Shown one piece after another: positions 1 through 10,277 of a stretch of 64,000 nt of DNA (the stretch's first letter is position 1; the number at the start of each line of letters is the position of its first letter). The position numbers and the translations under genes were made by a program. A model generated the notes under the pieces. The model worked only from the letters and a program-made list of their open reading frames with translations, was not told where the DNA came from and did not search any database. The stretch lies in NCBI GenBank assembly GCA_018806915.1, contig JAGKQI010000043.1, positions 124,001-188,000 of the forward strand, read 5' to 3'. The DNA comes from Phytophthora colocasiae. Its lineage: Eukaryota > Oomycota > Peronosporomycetes > Peronosporales > Peronosporaceae.

Positions 1-984
1 TTGAAATGCCCTCCCTGCCGCCCCACTCTGACTACCTTCTACTACAAGTGGGAGTAAGTTGGGCGTGGTGAAGCAAAGGCTGCAGCCTCATTACACAATC
101 TACTGCAGCTCCAGGCGGGCCAGGTGCAGCGAGCTCACGAGACCGATGGCCGGGTGGAATGACGCGCGGATGTACTTCTCCACAGGAGGCTGCTGGCCGT
201 ACTTGTTCACACGAGCCACGAACTTCTCGCGGATCAGATCGAACAGCTTCTCGCGACGAGCGATGCCGCCGCCAATGACGATCACGTCCGGGGACGTCAG
301 GAACGTCACGTTGATGCACAGGTTAGCCAGGTAGTGCGCGATCGTGTCCCACACCGGGTCGTCGTCGGTGATGGTGGCCAGATCGCGGCGGTCCACGCCC
401 GTACGCGCAGCGATGGAGCCCGAGGCGACCATACCTTCAATGCAGTTGCCGTGGAACGGACACACGCCCTTGAAGTCCGTCTCAATGTCCTGCGGAGCAG
501 GCGGCACGATGATGTGACCGCCCTCCGGGTGCATGAAGCCGTGGATGGCGTTGCCGTTCGTGCACACACCGACGCCCACGCCAGTGCCCACCGTGATGTA
601 GACAGCGCTGCTGATGTCGCCGTGGCCGCCGTAAGCCACCTCGTACAGCGCGGGCGCGTTCACGTCCGTGTCGAAGCCAATGGGGACGTCCGGGAACGCG
701 CGCTTGAACACACCCACCACGTCCGTGTTGCCCCAGTTCGGCTTGGGCGTGCTCGTGATGTAGCCGTACGTCGGCGACTTCTTGTTCAGGTCCACGGGGC
801 CGAACGACGCGATGCCGATCGAGTCGAACTTGCGCTCCTTCAGCCAGTCAACCACGGCGCCCATCGTGGCTTCGGGCGTCGTCGTGTCCACCTCGAACTT
901 CTCGAGGATGTTCTCTGGGTGGTCCTCAGCGATGGCCACGACCCACGTGGTGCCGCCAACTTCGACTCCTGCGAAACGGGGCAT
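1..984. repeat. Left arm of ~1 kb inverted repeat carrying a kinase gene
   Basis: Bases 1-984 are the reverse complement of 2446-3429 (position x pairs with 3430 minus x). I found two mismatches over the arm, 634/2796 and 850/2580, both synonymous. The arm covers the whole kinase coding sequence plus at least 99 bp of 3' flank, continues past the window edge, and stops exactly at the start codon: upstream of the two ATGs the sequences are unrelated. Confidence 0.95.
100..984 (-). CDS. ROK-family sugar kinase, probably fructokinase (copy 1)
   Basis: 294-residue ROK kinase, expected to phosphorylate a hexose such as fructose with ATP in the cytosol. Visible are the N-terminal phosphate-binding loop VEVGGTT (8-13), the catalytic-Asp segment FDTDVNA (base probably D107), the ROK zinc site formed by GGHI (H157) and CPFHGNC (C175, H178, C181), and the glycine stretch VIVIGGG near 234-240. 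The family normally reads HPE-G-GH then CPFHG-C, so all zinc ligands are kept. I chose the ATG at 984 over an in-frame upstream ATG because it aligns with the divergent copy and homology ends there. The protein is identical to copy 2. ROK fructokinases are typically bacterial, so an ancient transfer is possible; that is inference. Substrate choice cannot be read from sequence. Confidence 0.9.
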   Translation of the reverse strand: MPRFAGVEVGGTTWVVAIAEDHPENILEKFEVDTTTPEATMGAVVDWLKERKFDSIGIASFGPVDLNKKSPTYGYITSTPKPNWGNTDVVGVFKRAFPDVPIGFDTDVNAPALYEVAYGGHGDISSAVYITVGTGVGVGVCTNGNAIHGFMHPEGGHIIVPPAPQDIETDFKGVCPFHGNCIEGMVASGSIAARTGVDRRDLATITDDDPVWDTIAHYLANLCINVTFLTSPDVIVIGGGIARREKLFDLIREKFVARVNKYGQQPPVEKYIRASFHPAIGLVSSLHLARLELQ

Positions 985-2445
985 TGTCTTGAGAATAGAG
1001 TGTTTGGGTTGAGGCGAGTCGATCTGCTTCAAAGTGGAATTCTCGCTAAGTGGTGTCGTCGACCACGAAATCTGTGACGTGTGTGCATTGACAGAGAGAG
1101 TGAGCTGCGCATGTGCTATGCAGATCTGAAGTTTGGACTGGCTTTCAGTTCAACTTCAACGAGGATGCGCCTGGATACGCAAGGGGCCACCAAGCACCAG
1201 GGGAGTTGACAAGCATCCGCTTGGCACCACAGGTCTGATGCAACTGATACATTTACTGGTCAAACTTTGACTCAAAGGGCATCGGCCGACGGCGCGAGGC
1301 CACGGCGTGACATCCCAGATATGTAGCACAAAGTCATGGAAGGCTCGAGGTGCTAGCTCCGGGCGGAAAAAGAAGACCCACGCTTCAGGGCGATGCTTCA
1401 ACTGCAAGTTGTTGATTGATTTTGCATAGAGGCGGCAATGCGTGGAGCCAAGTGCCAGCAAGTGGTTGCGCACAGGTACCCACCCACCCGCCTTGAGCTC
1501 GAGACCACTTCTTGACAAGCTTGTCTTCGAACAATAAGATCGCATCGCTCAATCTGAAGCATTTGTGTATTTCAGCAAACCTTGTGTAGTTTTAGCGCAA
1601 ATGCAGCTCTTTTCACAAGACAGAATGTAAACTCCATAGATACTGTACGCACGCCTTCAAAAACAGGCGCAAAAATGACACGCATGGAATGGCTTCTTGT
1701 AATTTACAGCTTCCATTCTGCAGCAGCAGTGCTCTGCAGACAATGAGGAATATGCAATGGACAGATTGCCTGCTATCGCTTCTCGGTGTTGTTGCAAGTC
1801 TAGGATAGCGTTGCCAAAGACATCTTGTTGGGGTTTTGGGCCGATCTAAGACCACATGATCTATGCAAGATAGGGGAAGGTCAGTAAACTGAAGCAGCAC
1901 GACGCAATGAATCAGAGGGTGTTTACAAGCGGCTGGCCAGCTTTCATCCTTGCCCACTTGCTGCAAGCTGCCGTCAATGAGTTTGGAGCGAGAAGGTCTC
2001 AGCACCACGGGGCAGCTTCAGTTCCGATCCAGTTAATACCACACCACACAGCGTGCAGCCTGATCCACTTTGCGCGGCGGGAGTTCGAACTCGCCCTGCT
2101 GAATATCATTTCCCCGTCGATTTGAGCGGTTGCCCTCCGCCGCGGATTGCACACGCGCCTACGCGAAGACCCCATTGCCCCCGCCAGCTCTTTGTGACGC
2201 TTGAACTTGAGTCCCCATCCGAGTCCGCACAATGAATTTAGTGACCGGCTCAAAACAGCTGGTTGACGTTGCAGCGGTCTCCAAGCAGCCATTCGGGAGG
2301 GATGACACGGATCCAATAATAATAACACGCAGTAGTTTCTACAGCTGACACCACACCAGATCCTCCTACCTGCGTCAGAAAGCGAGTCATTTTGGAACTT
2401 GCCAAGTACCAAGCACACCTTCCCTCCCCCAAGTAACAGAACAAG
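985..2445. other. Divergent spacer between the two kinase copies
   Basis: 1461 bp with no convincing gene. Open frames here are short, lack recognisable motifs or run antisense into the kinase copies. It must contain both divergent promoters. A T-arm-like sequence near 2079-2100 was examined and not accepted as a tRNA. Confidence 0.6.
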
Positions 2446-3330
2446 ATGCCCCGTTTCGCAGGAGTCGAAGTTGGCGGCACCACGTGGGTCGTGGCCATCG
2501 CTGAGGACCACCCAGAGAACATCCTCGAGAAGTTCGAGGTGGACACGACGACGCCCGAAGCCACGATGGGCGCCGTGGTGGACTGGCTGAAGGAGCGCAA
2601 GTTCGACTCGATCGGCATCGCGTCGTTCGGCCCCGTGGACCTGAACAAGAAGTCGCCGACGTACGGCTACATCACGAGCACGCCCAAGCCGAACTGGGGC
2701 AACACGGACGTGGTGGGTGTGTTCAAGCGCGCGTTCCCGGACGTCCCCATTGGCTTCGACACGGACGTGAACGCGCCCGCGCTGTACGAGGTGGCGTACG
2801 GCGGCCACGGCGACATCAGCAGCGCTGTCTACATCACGGTGGGCACTGGCGTGGGCGTCGGTGTGTGCACGAACGGCAACGCCATCCACGGCTTCATGCA
2901 CCCGGAGGGCGGTCACATCATCGTGCCGCCTGCTCCGCAGGACATTGAGACGGACTTCAAGGGCGTGTGTCCGTTCCACGGCAACTGCATTGAAGGTATG
3001 GTCGCCTCGGGCTCCATCGCTGCGCGTACGGGCGTGGACCGCCGCGATCTGGCCACCATCACCGACGACGACCCGGTGTGGGACACGATCGCGCACTACC
3101 TGGCTAACCTGTGCATCAACGTGACGTTCCTGACGTCCCCGGACGTGATCGTCATTGGCGGCGGCATCGCTCGTCGCGAGAAGCTGTTCGATCTGATCCG
3201 CGAGAAGTTCGTGGCTCGTGTGAACAAGTACGGCCAGCAGCCTCCTGTGGAGAAGTACATCCGCGCGTCATTCCACCCGGCCATCGGTCTCGTGAGCTCG
3301 CTGCACCTGGCCCGCCTGGAGCTGCAGTAG
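2446..3330 (+). CDS. ROK-family sugar kinase, probably fructokinase (copy 2)
   Basis: Encodes the same 294-residue protein as copy 1, residue for residue, with two silent nucleotide differences. All ROK landmarks are present (phosphate loop, DTDVNA, GGH, CPFHGNC). Its own 5' flank (about 2230-2445) is unlike that of copy 1, so the two copies could be expressed differently while making one protein. The gene is followed 185 bp later, on the same strand, by the methyltransferase-like gene. ROK membership is certain; fructose as substrate is the best guess from resemblance to bacterial fructokinases with a zinc site. Confidence 0.9.
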   Translation: MPRFAGVEVGGTTWVVAIAEDHPENILEKFEVDTTTPEATMGAVVDWLKERKFDSIGIASFGPVDLNKKSPTYGYITSTPKPNWGNTDVVGVFKRAFPDVPIGFDTDVNAPALYEVAYGGHGDISSAVYITVGTGVGVGVCTNGNAIHGFMHPEGGHIIVPPAPQDIETDFKGVCPFHGNCIEGMVASGSIAARTGVDRRDLATITDDDPVWDTIAHYLANLCINVTFLTSPDVIVIGGGIARREKLFDLIREKFVARVNKYGQQPPVEKYIRASFHPAIGLVSSLHLARLELQ

Positions 3331-3429
3331 ATTGTGTAATGAGGCTGCAGCCTTTGCTTCACCACGCCCAACTTACTCCCACTTGTAGTAGAAGGTAGTC
3401 AGAGTGGGGCGGCAGGGAGGGCATTTCAA
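2446..3429. repeat. Right arm of the kinase inverted repeat
   Basis: Reverse complement of 1-984. It starts at the ATG at 2446 and extends at least 99 bp past the stop codon. Identity is lost immediately 5' of the ATG, although both 5' flanks contain a short CAAGA-like string, which may be translation-start context. Confidence 0.95.
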
Positions 3430-3515
3430 CGTGGTGGAAATAAATGCCGTGTTTTGTGTATCTAAATGGTGACTTCACTCGCTCGTATCCTCCTACAAGA
3501 AGTGACTCTTGAGCA

Positions 3516-4455
3516 ATGTCCAGGTGGAGTGGGAACTGGGAGGTTCTCTTCCAACAAGCAGCACCTTCATCGTCGAAGCTCGGCGTCAACTACATTCAGG
3601 CGAGCGCCGGTTCCACGATACTCGAGTTGAAAGGCACGTCGTTGGTCGTCTGTCAAGATCTGGCCAAGCACGGCATCGCTGGTGTCGTGTGGAATTGTGT
3701 ACGTTCCCATGCTCTGGGTCGTGATGCAGTCTGTTGTTTGACCCCTCTCTTGACAGGCGCGAGCGATGGTGTCGTTCTTCGAGGTCGAGCTGCACTTCGC
3801 AGCGCAGCGCCATGTACTGGAGCTGGGTGCAGGCCCAGGCGCGGTGGGGTTGGCACTTGCAAGCGCGTGCAGAGTATCTTCGTTGGTGCTGACGGATCTG
3901 GATAGTGTGGTGTCTTTGACTCGAAACAATGTACAGTCCGCTGCGCAGCAACACGAGTCGATCGCCGTCTTGACTGCCAACAACCGTCTTGAAGTCCGAG
4001 CATTGCACTGGTACAACTGCCTCCATTCGACTCATTGCCTATGGAGACCTCATGTGCATGTATGCTTTGATGCCACAGGGGTGAGTCTTTAGACGACACT
4101 ATTGCAGGTCGCCCTGTGGATGTTGTGGTAGCTTCGGATTGCTTGTATGAGTCGGCATCGCACTCTGCTTTATTGACGACACTGCTGGAGCTCACAAGCA
4201 ATTCACAACTCGTCGTGCTGCTGGCGTACAAGCAGCGCATGCCTGAGTGAGTGCTATCATTGCGCGGGTTCAAACAATCCTTACCTTACCGCGGTTGTTT
4301 ACAGAAAGGAAAAGGTTTTCTTCGAGTCGGCCGCCGAATACTTTGACATTGCCGTTTACAGCAGCACTAGCGGTGATTTCATCGAATACTACGACGAAGC
4401 CATCTACATCTTCAAGCTCGAGCGCCGGTCTAAAGGATTCCCAGCACGAGCCTGA
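3516..4455 (+). CDS. METTL21-like protein lysine methyltransferase (4 exons)
   Basis: Predicted 251-residue SAM-dependent methyltransferase of the Methyltransf_16/METTL21 group, which methylates lysines on cytosolic proteins such as chaperones. Exons by eye: 3516-3698, 3757-4010, 4079-4246, 4305-4455; all introns are GT-AG, 58-68 bp, and phases match. Across intron 1 the frame reads VVWNCARAMVSFF, matching the family's V-W-D/N-x-A segment. Motif I is LELGAGPGAVGLALA, the acidic loop LTDLDSVVSLTRNNV, and the D/E-x-x-Y motif is SDCLYE. The start ATG at 3516 opens a family-typical N terminus (N-W-E-V-L-F). The gene is convergent with VPS33, 88 bp apart. The specific substrate is unknown. Confidence 0.85.
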
Positions 4456-4543
4456 CACAAGCGAAGGAAGAAGTCAAAACTGAAAAAAGAAATCCACCCA
4501 AACGTTATACTTCGCCTTGCTCTACGCGTTGTAGCCTTCCAGT

Positions 4544-6500
4544 CTACAGCTTTAAGAAGCGCAGCACCTCCTTGTCAAAGCACGACTTGAGCAGCGTATC
4601 ACCATTCACGATCTTTGTAGTCGCCACAATGATGTCGTAGGGGCCTGATCAAACAAAATACCAGCGAGTGAGCCAACACCATACAGAATTCGACACTTTG
4701 CAACAGAAGCAACTTACAGTCAGGTTGGCGGGACAGATGACGTAGAGCAGCGATCTCCATATAGGTCACACCACCCAGGTAGTACACGAGCATGACCTTG
4801 CGCTCTTCACTGCCAAAGCTGTCAAGCTTGGAAGCAGCAGCAGGAGCTGCCGGGTCGTCGCCTGAGTTTTTACTTGTCTGTGAGACTTCCCCTGACGGCC
4901 CAGGCAATTGACGCAGAGCTTCTTGCACAGCACTCCAGCCACGGGGTTTAATAGCGCTCTCCACGATACGCGCAGATAACGGGGCATAGCCAGCGGCGTG
5001 ACTGCGGCTGACATACGCGAAGTCACGGGGATTGCGCGGATCCACGTCTTCGTTCAGCAAGCGGAAGGATTTCCGAGCAAGACCAAAGCCGCTAGCCTCA
5101 GTCCACAGCGTCTCACGACGACTAAGCAAGCCAGCCTTCTCCAGATTGCTCAGTGCCAGCATCATCTCAAAGCCGTACGTCTGCACGAGTTCTCGGCTGA
5201 GGTGCGTGTAATTCTTCGTCTTGACGCCGCCCGCTGCCACAGACTGGAGGCAGAACTGACGCAGGACCCCGAGCAGCGGCTCCTGGTCGCCAATGCGCTC
5301 TTCAAGCTGTTCGAAGATCGTCTCGCCCGTAAGAACCAGGTTCTCTGCGTCCTTAAGATCACGGAAACTCTTGGAGTCGGTCGTCTTCTTAATAAGCTCG
5401 GCCAGATTAATGTGCTGCTGCAGAGACTGGTAGTTCTGTTTGAGACCAGGAATGCGTTTGACGAACTCTCGAATCTCGCTGATTGAGGCGTCGCGGTTCT
5501 TGCGGAATTCGTCGTACCGCTCACGGATCTCTCGCGCCTGTTGTTGCAGGTTCATACCGAGACGCTCGACGTGGTAGTCGCGCACTTCGGCGTACAGTTT
5601 ATCGTTCGAGTTGAGCGGTACAGACACCTGTGCTGGGCGATTGCTGTTACCTGAGTTGGGTCCGTCGTCATCGGCAATGAGTTCCGCGTCAACAGTAATG
5701 AAGCCATGTGTGATGCCTAGAATCTCGTCCAGTAGTCCTTCGTACGTCATGGGAGAGCACATGGGCGTGACGAGGTCCACATTGCGGTCGATGAGCACGA
5801 CCGTATCGATCTCCGGGTCCAGCACGCCGATGGGGTTGCCAGCCACCTCCTGCTCACGACGGAAGTGTGCCATCATCTGGTAAATGACCTTAGCCATAGT
5901 TCCTTTATACTTGACGTGAGGGATCATGCCGAAGACCGTCTGTAGCTTAATGAGGGAGGCGGCAACGGTGTGTAGGTTGGTTTTGTCTCCGTCCACGTAA
6001 AACTCCTTAAAGCACGAGTCCAACTCGAGCGTAAGCACATCGTCGTCGAAGGGGATCAAGTCCAGCTTGTACTCCCCCACACTGAGACTGCCGAAAACTC
6101 CCTCTTTCTTCAGCACTTCGTCGCACACGAGTGTACGGCGACTGACGTAGTACAGGTGGAAACGTTTCTTAGACGACGAGCTCTTGTCCGCCCCTAAATC
6201 CCGAATATACTTGGCCACGTAGCGCATGGCACGCACCGACGGCCGCACGAGGAACAGCACAAACTCGCAGCTGGTCTTCACTGTCTTGCCGAACGCGTGG
6301 AAGTCTTTCACGCCATGGTCCTTCAGTACGGCGGTGCCGTCCACCAGCACGTGGTTCAACGGCCCGTTGAGGTCCGGGTCCAGCACAAAGCAGATGTCCT
6401 TGCCGATGGAGTCCAGGATAGAGAACAGCTCGCGCCGGGAGTCCTCGCGCAGCACCGCCAGGTTCAACACCCCGTTCTCCAGTGTGCACGCCTTCGACAT
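4544..6500 (-). CDS. VPS33: VPS33, Sec1/Munc18 subunit of HOPS/CORVET
   Basis: 627-residue Sec1/Munc18-family protein. Vps33 binds SNARE bundles and, within the HOPS and CORVET tethers, drives endosome and vacuole fusion. Exon 1 is 4718-6500 and exon 2 is 4544-4644; the 73-bp intron splits a Cys codon and restores the C terminus ending LRFLKL. Without splicing the frame runs into non-homologous sequence and stops. Family landmarks are FVLDPDLNGPLNHV near the N terminus, VLIDRNVDLVTPMCSPMTYEGLLDE mid-protein, and a C-terminal segment on the pattern K-V-M-L-V-Y-Y-L-G-G-V-T-Y-x-E-I-A. The start is ATG 6500; an upstream in-frame extension lacks family similarity. It is divergent from the NDUFAF7-like gene with 110 bp between start codons, so both promoters overlap. 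Confidence 0.92.
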
Positions 6501-6610
6501 GGGCTCCTTCTCGTCGGATACAGATTTGAGGGGGTCTAATAGATAATTAATAATACACACCCCTAATTACGACAAACTAACTCGGATATAGGAACACTGA
6601 CGCACCAACC

Positions 6611-8162
6611 ATGTTCATCGCACGCCTGCGCCGGCGCGCGCCGCGACCGTCATCTCGCCTGCTCACGACTGTGGCTGCTACTCCTGCAGCTGATGCTGAT
6701 GACGTGGTGTTGACGCGCGAATTTATCTACGCGTCGCTGTACGCCAAGGAGGCGGGTTACTTCACGACGGAACAGCGCGAAGTGCTTCATGCGCCGTCGC
6801 AGGGCATCGACTTCGGCAACTTATGGGGCGCGGGCGAGTACCGCAATGTGGTGGCAGAACTATATAAGGAGAGCCCTGAGGCCTGGCTCACGCCTGTGGA
6901 GGTGTTCGCGCCGCATTACTCGCAGGCGCTGGCACGGTACATGTTGAACTCGCCGTTTTTCCGCCAGGAGCTCCAGATCTTCGAGATCGGCGGTGGATCC
7001 GGGTCCAACGCGTTGCATATACTCAATTACCTCAAAGAACAGGCACCCGACGTGTACGCCAAGACAAAATACACCCTTATTGAGATCAGTCCAGTGATGG
7101 CTGAGCGTCAGCGCAGGCGAGTGGCCGATGTGCACCCGCAGCAGTGCACCGTTATCAACCAAGACATTCTCACCTTCGCAGATACGCACGCGCCTGTCAA
7201 CGCCCAGTGCTTCTTCTTGGCACTCGAAGTGCTGGACAACTTACCGCACGACAAGGTGGTGCTGCAAAACGGCAAGTGGTACGAAACGATCATCAAGATG
7301 CAGACCGACAGGGACAGCCTCATGCCCGAGCTGGAGGAGGCAATGCGTCCAGTCAAAGACATGCTGATCCGCCAGACACTCCGCTATTTTGGCTGCGAAC
7401 TGCCATTGCGTGTGTCATATAACAACAATTCCGACATTGCGCAGCGTGTGCGGCGTATGTTTGGCAAGGACGACCCGGTACTAAACTCTGCTTTCATCCC
7501 GACAGGCGCCATGCAGCTGTTGAACACGCTCCGCACGGCGTTTCCGAAACACCACCTCATTGCTGCAGACTTTGACTCGCTTCCTGCCCCGAATCTGGAT
7601 GATAAATCCCCGGTAAAGGCGATTGAGCACCCGCTCAGCAGCACGGCAACATCGTCCGGAACGCTTTTCGCCGGTAACGCGCCGCTTGTTGCGTCCAAGG
7701 TCACAGGTACGAACGATACCACAACTTGAGTCTTGGGTTGTTTTCTCAAAAATTAACCGCCCTTCTCTCTTGTCTGCAGGTGTGACAAAGGATCATGACA
7801 CATATCTGGTTCAAGGGGGGATTGCCGATATCTTCTTTGCCACGGACTTTGACAGACTCAAGAAAGCATATTGCTCCGCTCTGCAACGTCAACCAGATGA
7901 GGTACCATTCGCTTACGAATGACTCAAAACTGAAACTAACTAACACGCGTTTTGTGCGTGCAGGTTTCGGTCGTGAAGTCATCTGCATTTTTGAAAGAAT
8001 TTGCTGATGTGCAAAAGACCAAGACAATTACTCGGTACGTGGTTGTGTGGTGCAGTCGTTGAGTTCACTCCTGCTCACCTACCGTATTTTGTTTTCATCA
8101 TGACACCCAGGTATAACCCACTGCTAGAGGATTACTCCAACACGAGCTTCATCTTGTCTTAA
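6611..8162 (+). CDS. NDUFAF7/MidA-like mitochondrial arginine methyltransferase
   Basis: 446-residue protein of the MidA/NDUFAF7 (DUF185) family, which symmetrically dimethylates an arginine of complex I subunit NDUFS2 during complex I assembly. Exons: 6611-7706, 7780-7901, 7964-8034, 8111-8162; introns are GT-AG with consistent phase. The N terminus (RLRRRAPRPSSRLLTT) is Arg/Ser-rich without acidic residues, as expected for a mitochondrial presequence. Landmarks are YFT near residue 50, FGNLWGAGEYRN (phase of substrate loop), the SAM-binding FEIGGGSGSNA, YTLIEISPVMAERQ, and the family's LDNLPHDKV; exon 2 supplies VQGGIADIFFATDF. The tail of the protein comes from three small exons that are easily missed. 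Fused genes or frameshifts are not seen. Confidence 0.88.
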
Positions 8163-8253
8163 CACACAGATGGAAGAACTACAAATACAATGGTTAACGG
8201 ACGTGAGGGCTTGTTTCAGATAAAGAGTTTCCTGCCCTCGAATAATAGTGCAA

Positions 8254-10231
8254 TCAGCGTTTGCCGGCCCGTCGTCGCAAGATCCTCGAGTGAAAATCCA
8301 GTCCAATCTTCTTTTGCTTCAAGGCATCCTGAGCTTGATCGGTGCACCTAGGGCACATCACGTAGGTCGACGTAGGAATATCTTTGGTCGCGTGACCAAG
8401 CTTCCTCACTTCTTTCGGCAAGTGATCCTATGTCACCAGACACAACATGGAAACCAGTTAACACTCTTTTACGACCGAAGAAAATCAAATCTACGACTCA
8501 CCTCGCAATAGGATGTGACGCAGAAGCGACAAGAATACAAAGCAATAATCCCGCAGTCCTGACACCGATGGCGTGGACACACCCACGTCTTCCCTTCTGG
8601 CACTTCATAGCCCAAGCAGTCTACAATGCCCGCATTCCCACAACAGTAAGTAAACGATGATTTCAATCCCGAAACTTTTCGGCGCTCGCTACCTTCATGA
8701 TACACTTTCGGACAGCGTTCAAAGCCACCGCTCATTCCCTTCCAGTCACACTCGATCATATCTCCGCCATCCTTACAGCAGAAGCACACGTCCTCCGATT
8801 CCTCGAATACATCTTTTGTCTCACGCTTCAACAAGAACTTGAAGTAAGTCACGGCATAGTCAATTGGCTGCATGTCTGATGTCGAATTAGCTGGCTTCGG
8901 CGCTGGTGCTGGTCCGTCTTCATCTGCTGTGCTGGTATCTTCGATTTCATTGCGTCGCTTCCGCTTTCTCTGGGTAGGCGCTGCTTTAGTAGGTTCAGCC
9001 ATAGCATTCGTCTCTTGACCAGCAGCAGCATCGTCTTCTGTGGAGCAGTTCGGACAAAACCAGTTCTTGGTCCGCCACACTTTGTGCGACTGGGCCTTAC
9101 CGATGAGCTTGTCAATGCAAGGCATACAGTACACACGTGTGCATATCGGGTGTGTGCACGCCTTCATCGACTTGGCCGATAAGTTCGCCGTCGGCTGGGC
9201 GCACAATCCACAGAAGTTGTCCGGGTCGCCCTCCTTCTTCACCGACGGAATCTTCACTCGCTGCTGCAGAACTCGTTGCAAGCAAACCTTGCAAATATGA
9301 ACCACTTCCCCCTTTCCATCCTGTTTAGCAGCAACATCTCAAAAGTTACTAAACTCCTTCAGCATCCAAATACCTCTAGCTCACGTACCTTCAGCACGAA
9401 CGGGTGCATCGGATACTCCGGCGCGTCGGGCTTCCTCTGCATCCGACACGAGACGCAGATCATCTTGGCCGGTGGTGTTGCAGTCTTAATCTTGGCCTTG
9501 TCTGTAGGCGGTGTTTGCACCTGCTTCTCGTCCTTCTTGACCTTAATCTCTTTCCGTTCCTGTCGTTTCTTGACCTTATCAGCCTCTACCTGTAGACGTA
9601 CACCTTCCGCCACCTCCCGCCTCTTGTGCTCCTGCGTAATCTCCATCTCCATCACTACGGAGCTCTGCAGCAGCGCATATCGCTGCATACGCGTGAAAGC
9701 TTCGAATGTCCGAGCGAACAGTTGATACTCGAACTCGGAGCGGAAGTGGAAGCAGTAGCAGACTCTCTCAGCGACCCCTTTGGGTCTCAGCGTAAGGCCT
9801 TCAGGTGTTTCTGCCTTGGCGATGACGCTGGGAGACGCCACAGCCGCCGCCAAGGATACCGTATCGGCGCGACTGGCGCCGGCCGTCAGCACGTGCGTCT
9901 TCTGTACCGCCTGGGGGACATCTGCGTAGCTGTCAAGGGGTGCAGCACCTACTGTGCGGTTCTCGGGAGGCACAAAAGGCTTCGTGACGGCCCAGAGAAT
10001 CGACCGCTCGTCGTGCTGCAGCGCCACCGTCGCCAGTCGCGCCACCTGCCGCAGTTTGTGCGTCACGGCGTCACATACGACGAGCTTCTGCTGGCTCCAC
10101 TTGGTCAGGAACGTCTCGCGCGCAGGAACAGGACGCGGAGGAAGTGTCAGCTCTGCGTCGGGCGCCACCACGCGGAAGCCGGCGCCACTCTCGGTCTCCA
10201 GCAACTGCAGTAGAACACCTCGGAACGCCAT
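8254..10231 (-). CDS. Multi-PHD/Cys-rich zinc-finger protein, displaced promoter
   Basis: 611-residue predicted nuclear protein, exons 9389-10231, 8502-9320, 8254-8427. Residues 1-240 have no recognised domain except a charged helix (about 195-240). A first Cys-rich module begins CVSCRMQRK, crosses intron 1, and continues through HICKVC, FCGLC, CTHPIC, YCMPC and WFCPNC, resembling an ADD/PHD-type fold. A basic linker (QRKRKRRNE) could be a nuclear localisation signal. A second module, CFCCKDGGDMIECD...CPKVYH...WVCPRHRCQDC...CRFC...YCEDHLP, matches the PHD plus C5HCH arrangement of NSD-type chromatin proteins, so histone-tail reading is plausible. No SET domain is present. The start codon lies inside the target-site duplication of the adjacent LINE, so everything upstream of base 10242 is transposon rather than native 5' UTR. 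Confidence 0.75.
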
Positions 10232-10242
10232 GGATACTAACT
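10227..10242. repeat. Target-site duplication, left copy
   Basis: GCCATGGATACTAACT here and at 19780-19795 are identical 16-mers flanking the LINE. This copy contains the start codon of the zinc-finger gene (CAT at 10229-10231 on the plus strand). Confidence 0.93.
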
Positions 10243-10277
10243 TTTTTTTAGAGAGAAAGTTGGCCTTCTATTTGGGT

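Noticed and set aside
334..1077. Open frame antisense to kinase copy 1, with a matching one antisense to copy 2 at 1999-3096
   Set aside because: His/Arg/Val-rich shadow of a GC-rich coding sequence. The kinase frame has all catalytic and zinc residues.
2079..2100. GGCGGGAGTTCGAACTCGCC resembling a tRNA T-arm
   Set aside because: No D-arm, anticodon arm or acceptor pairing could be built around it.
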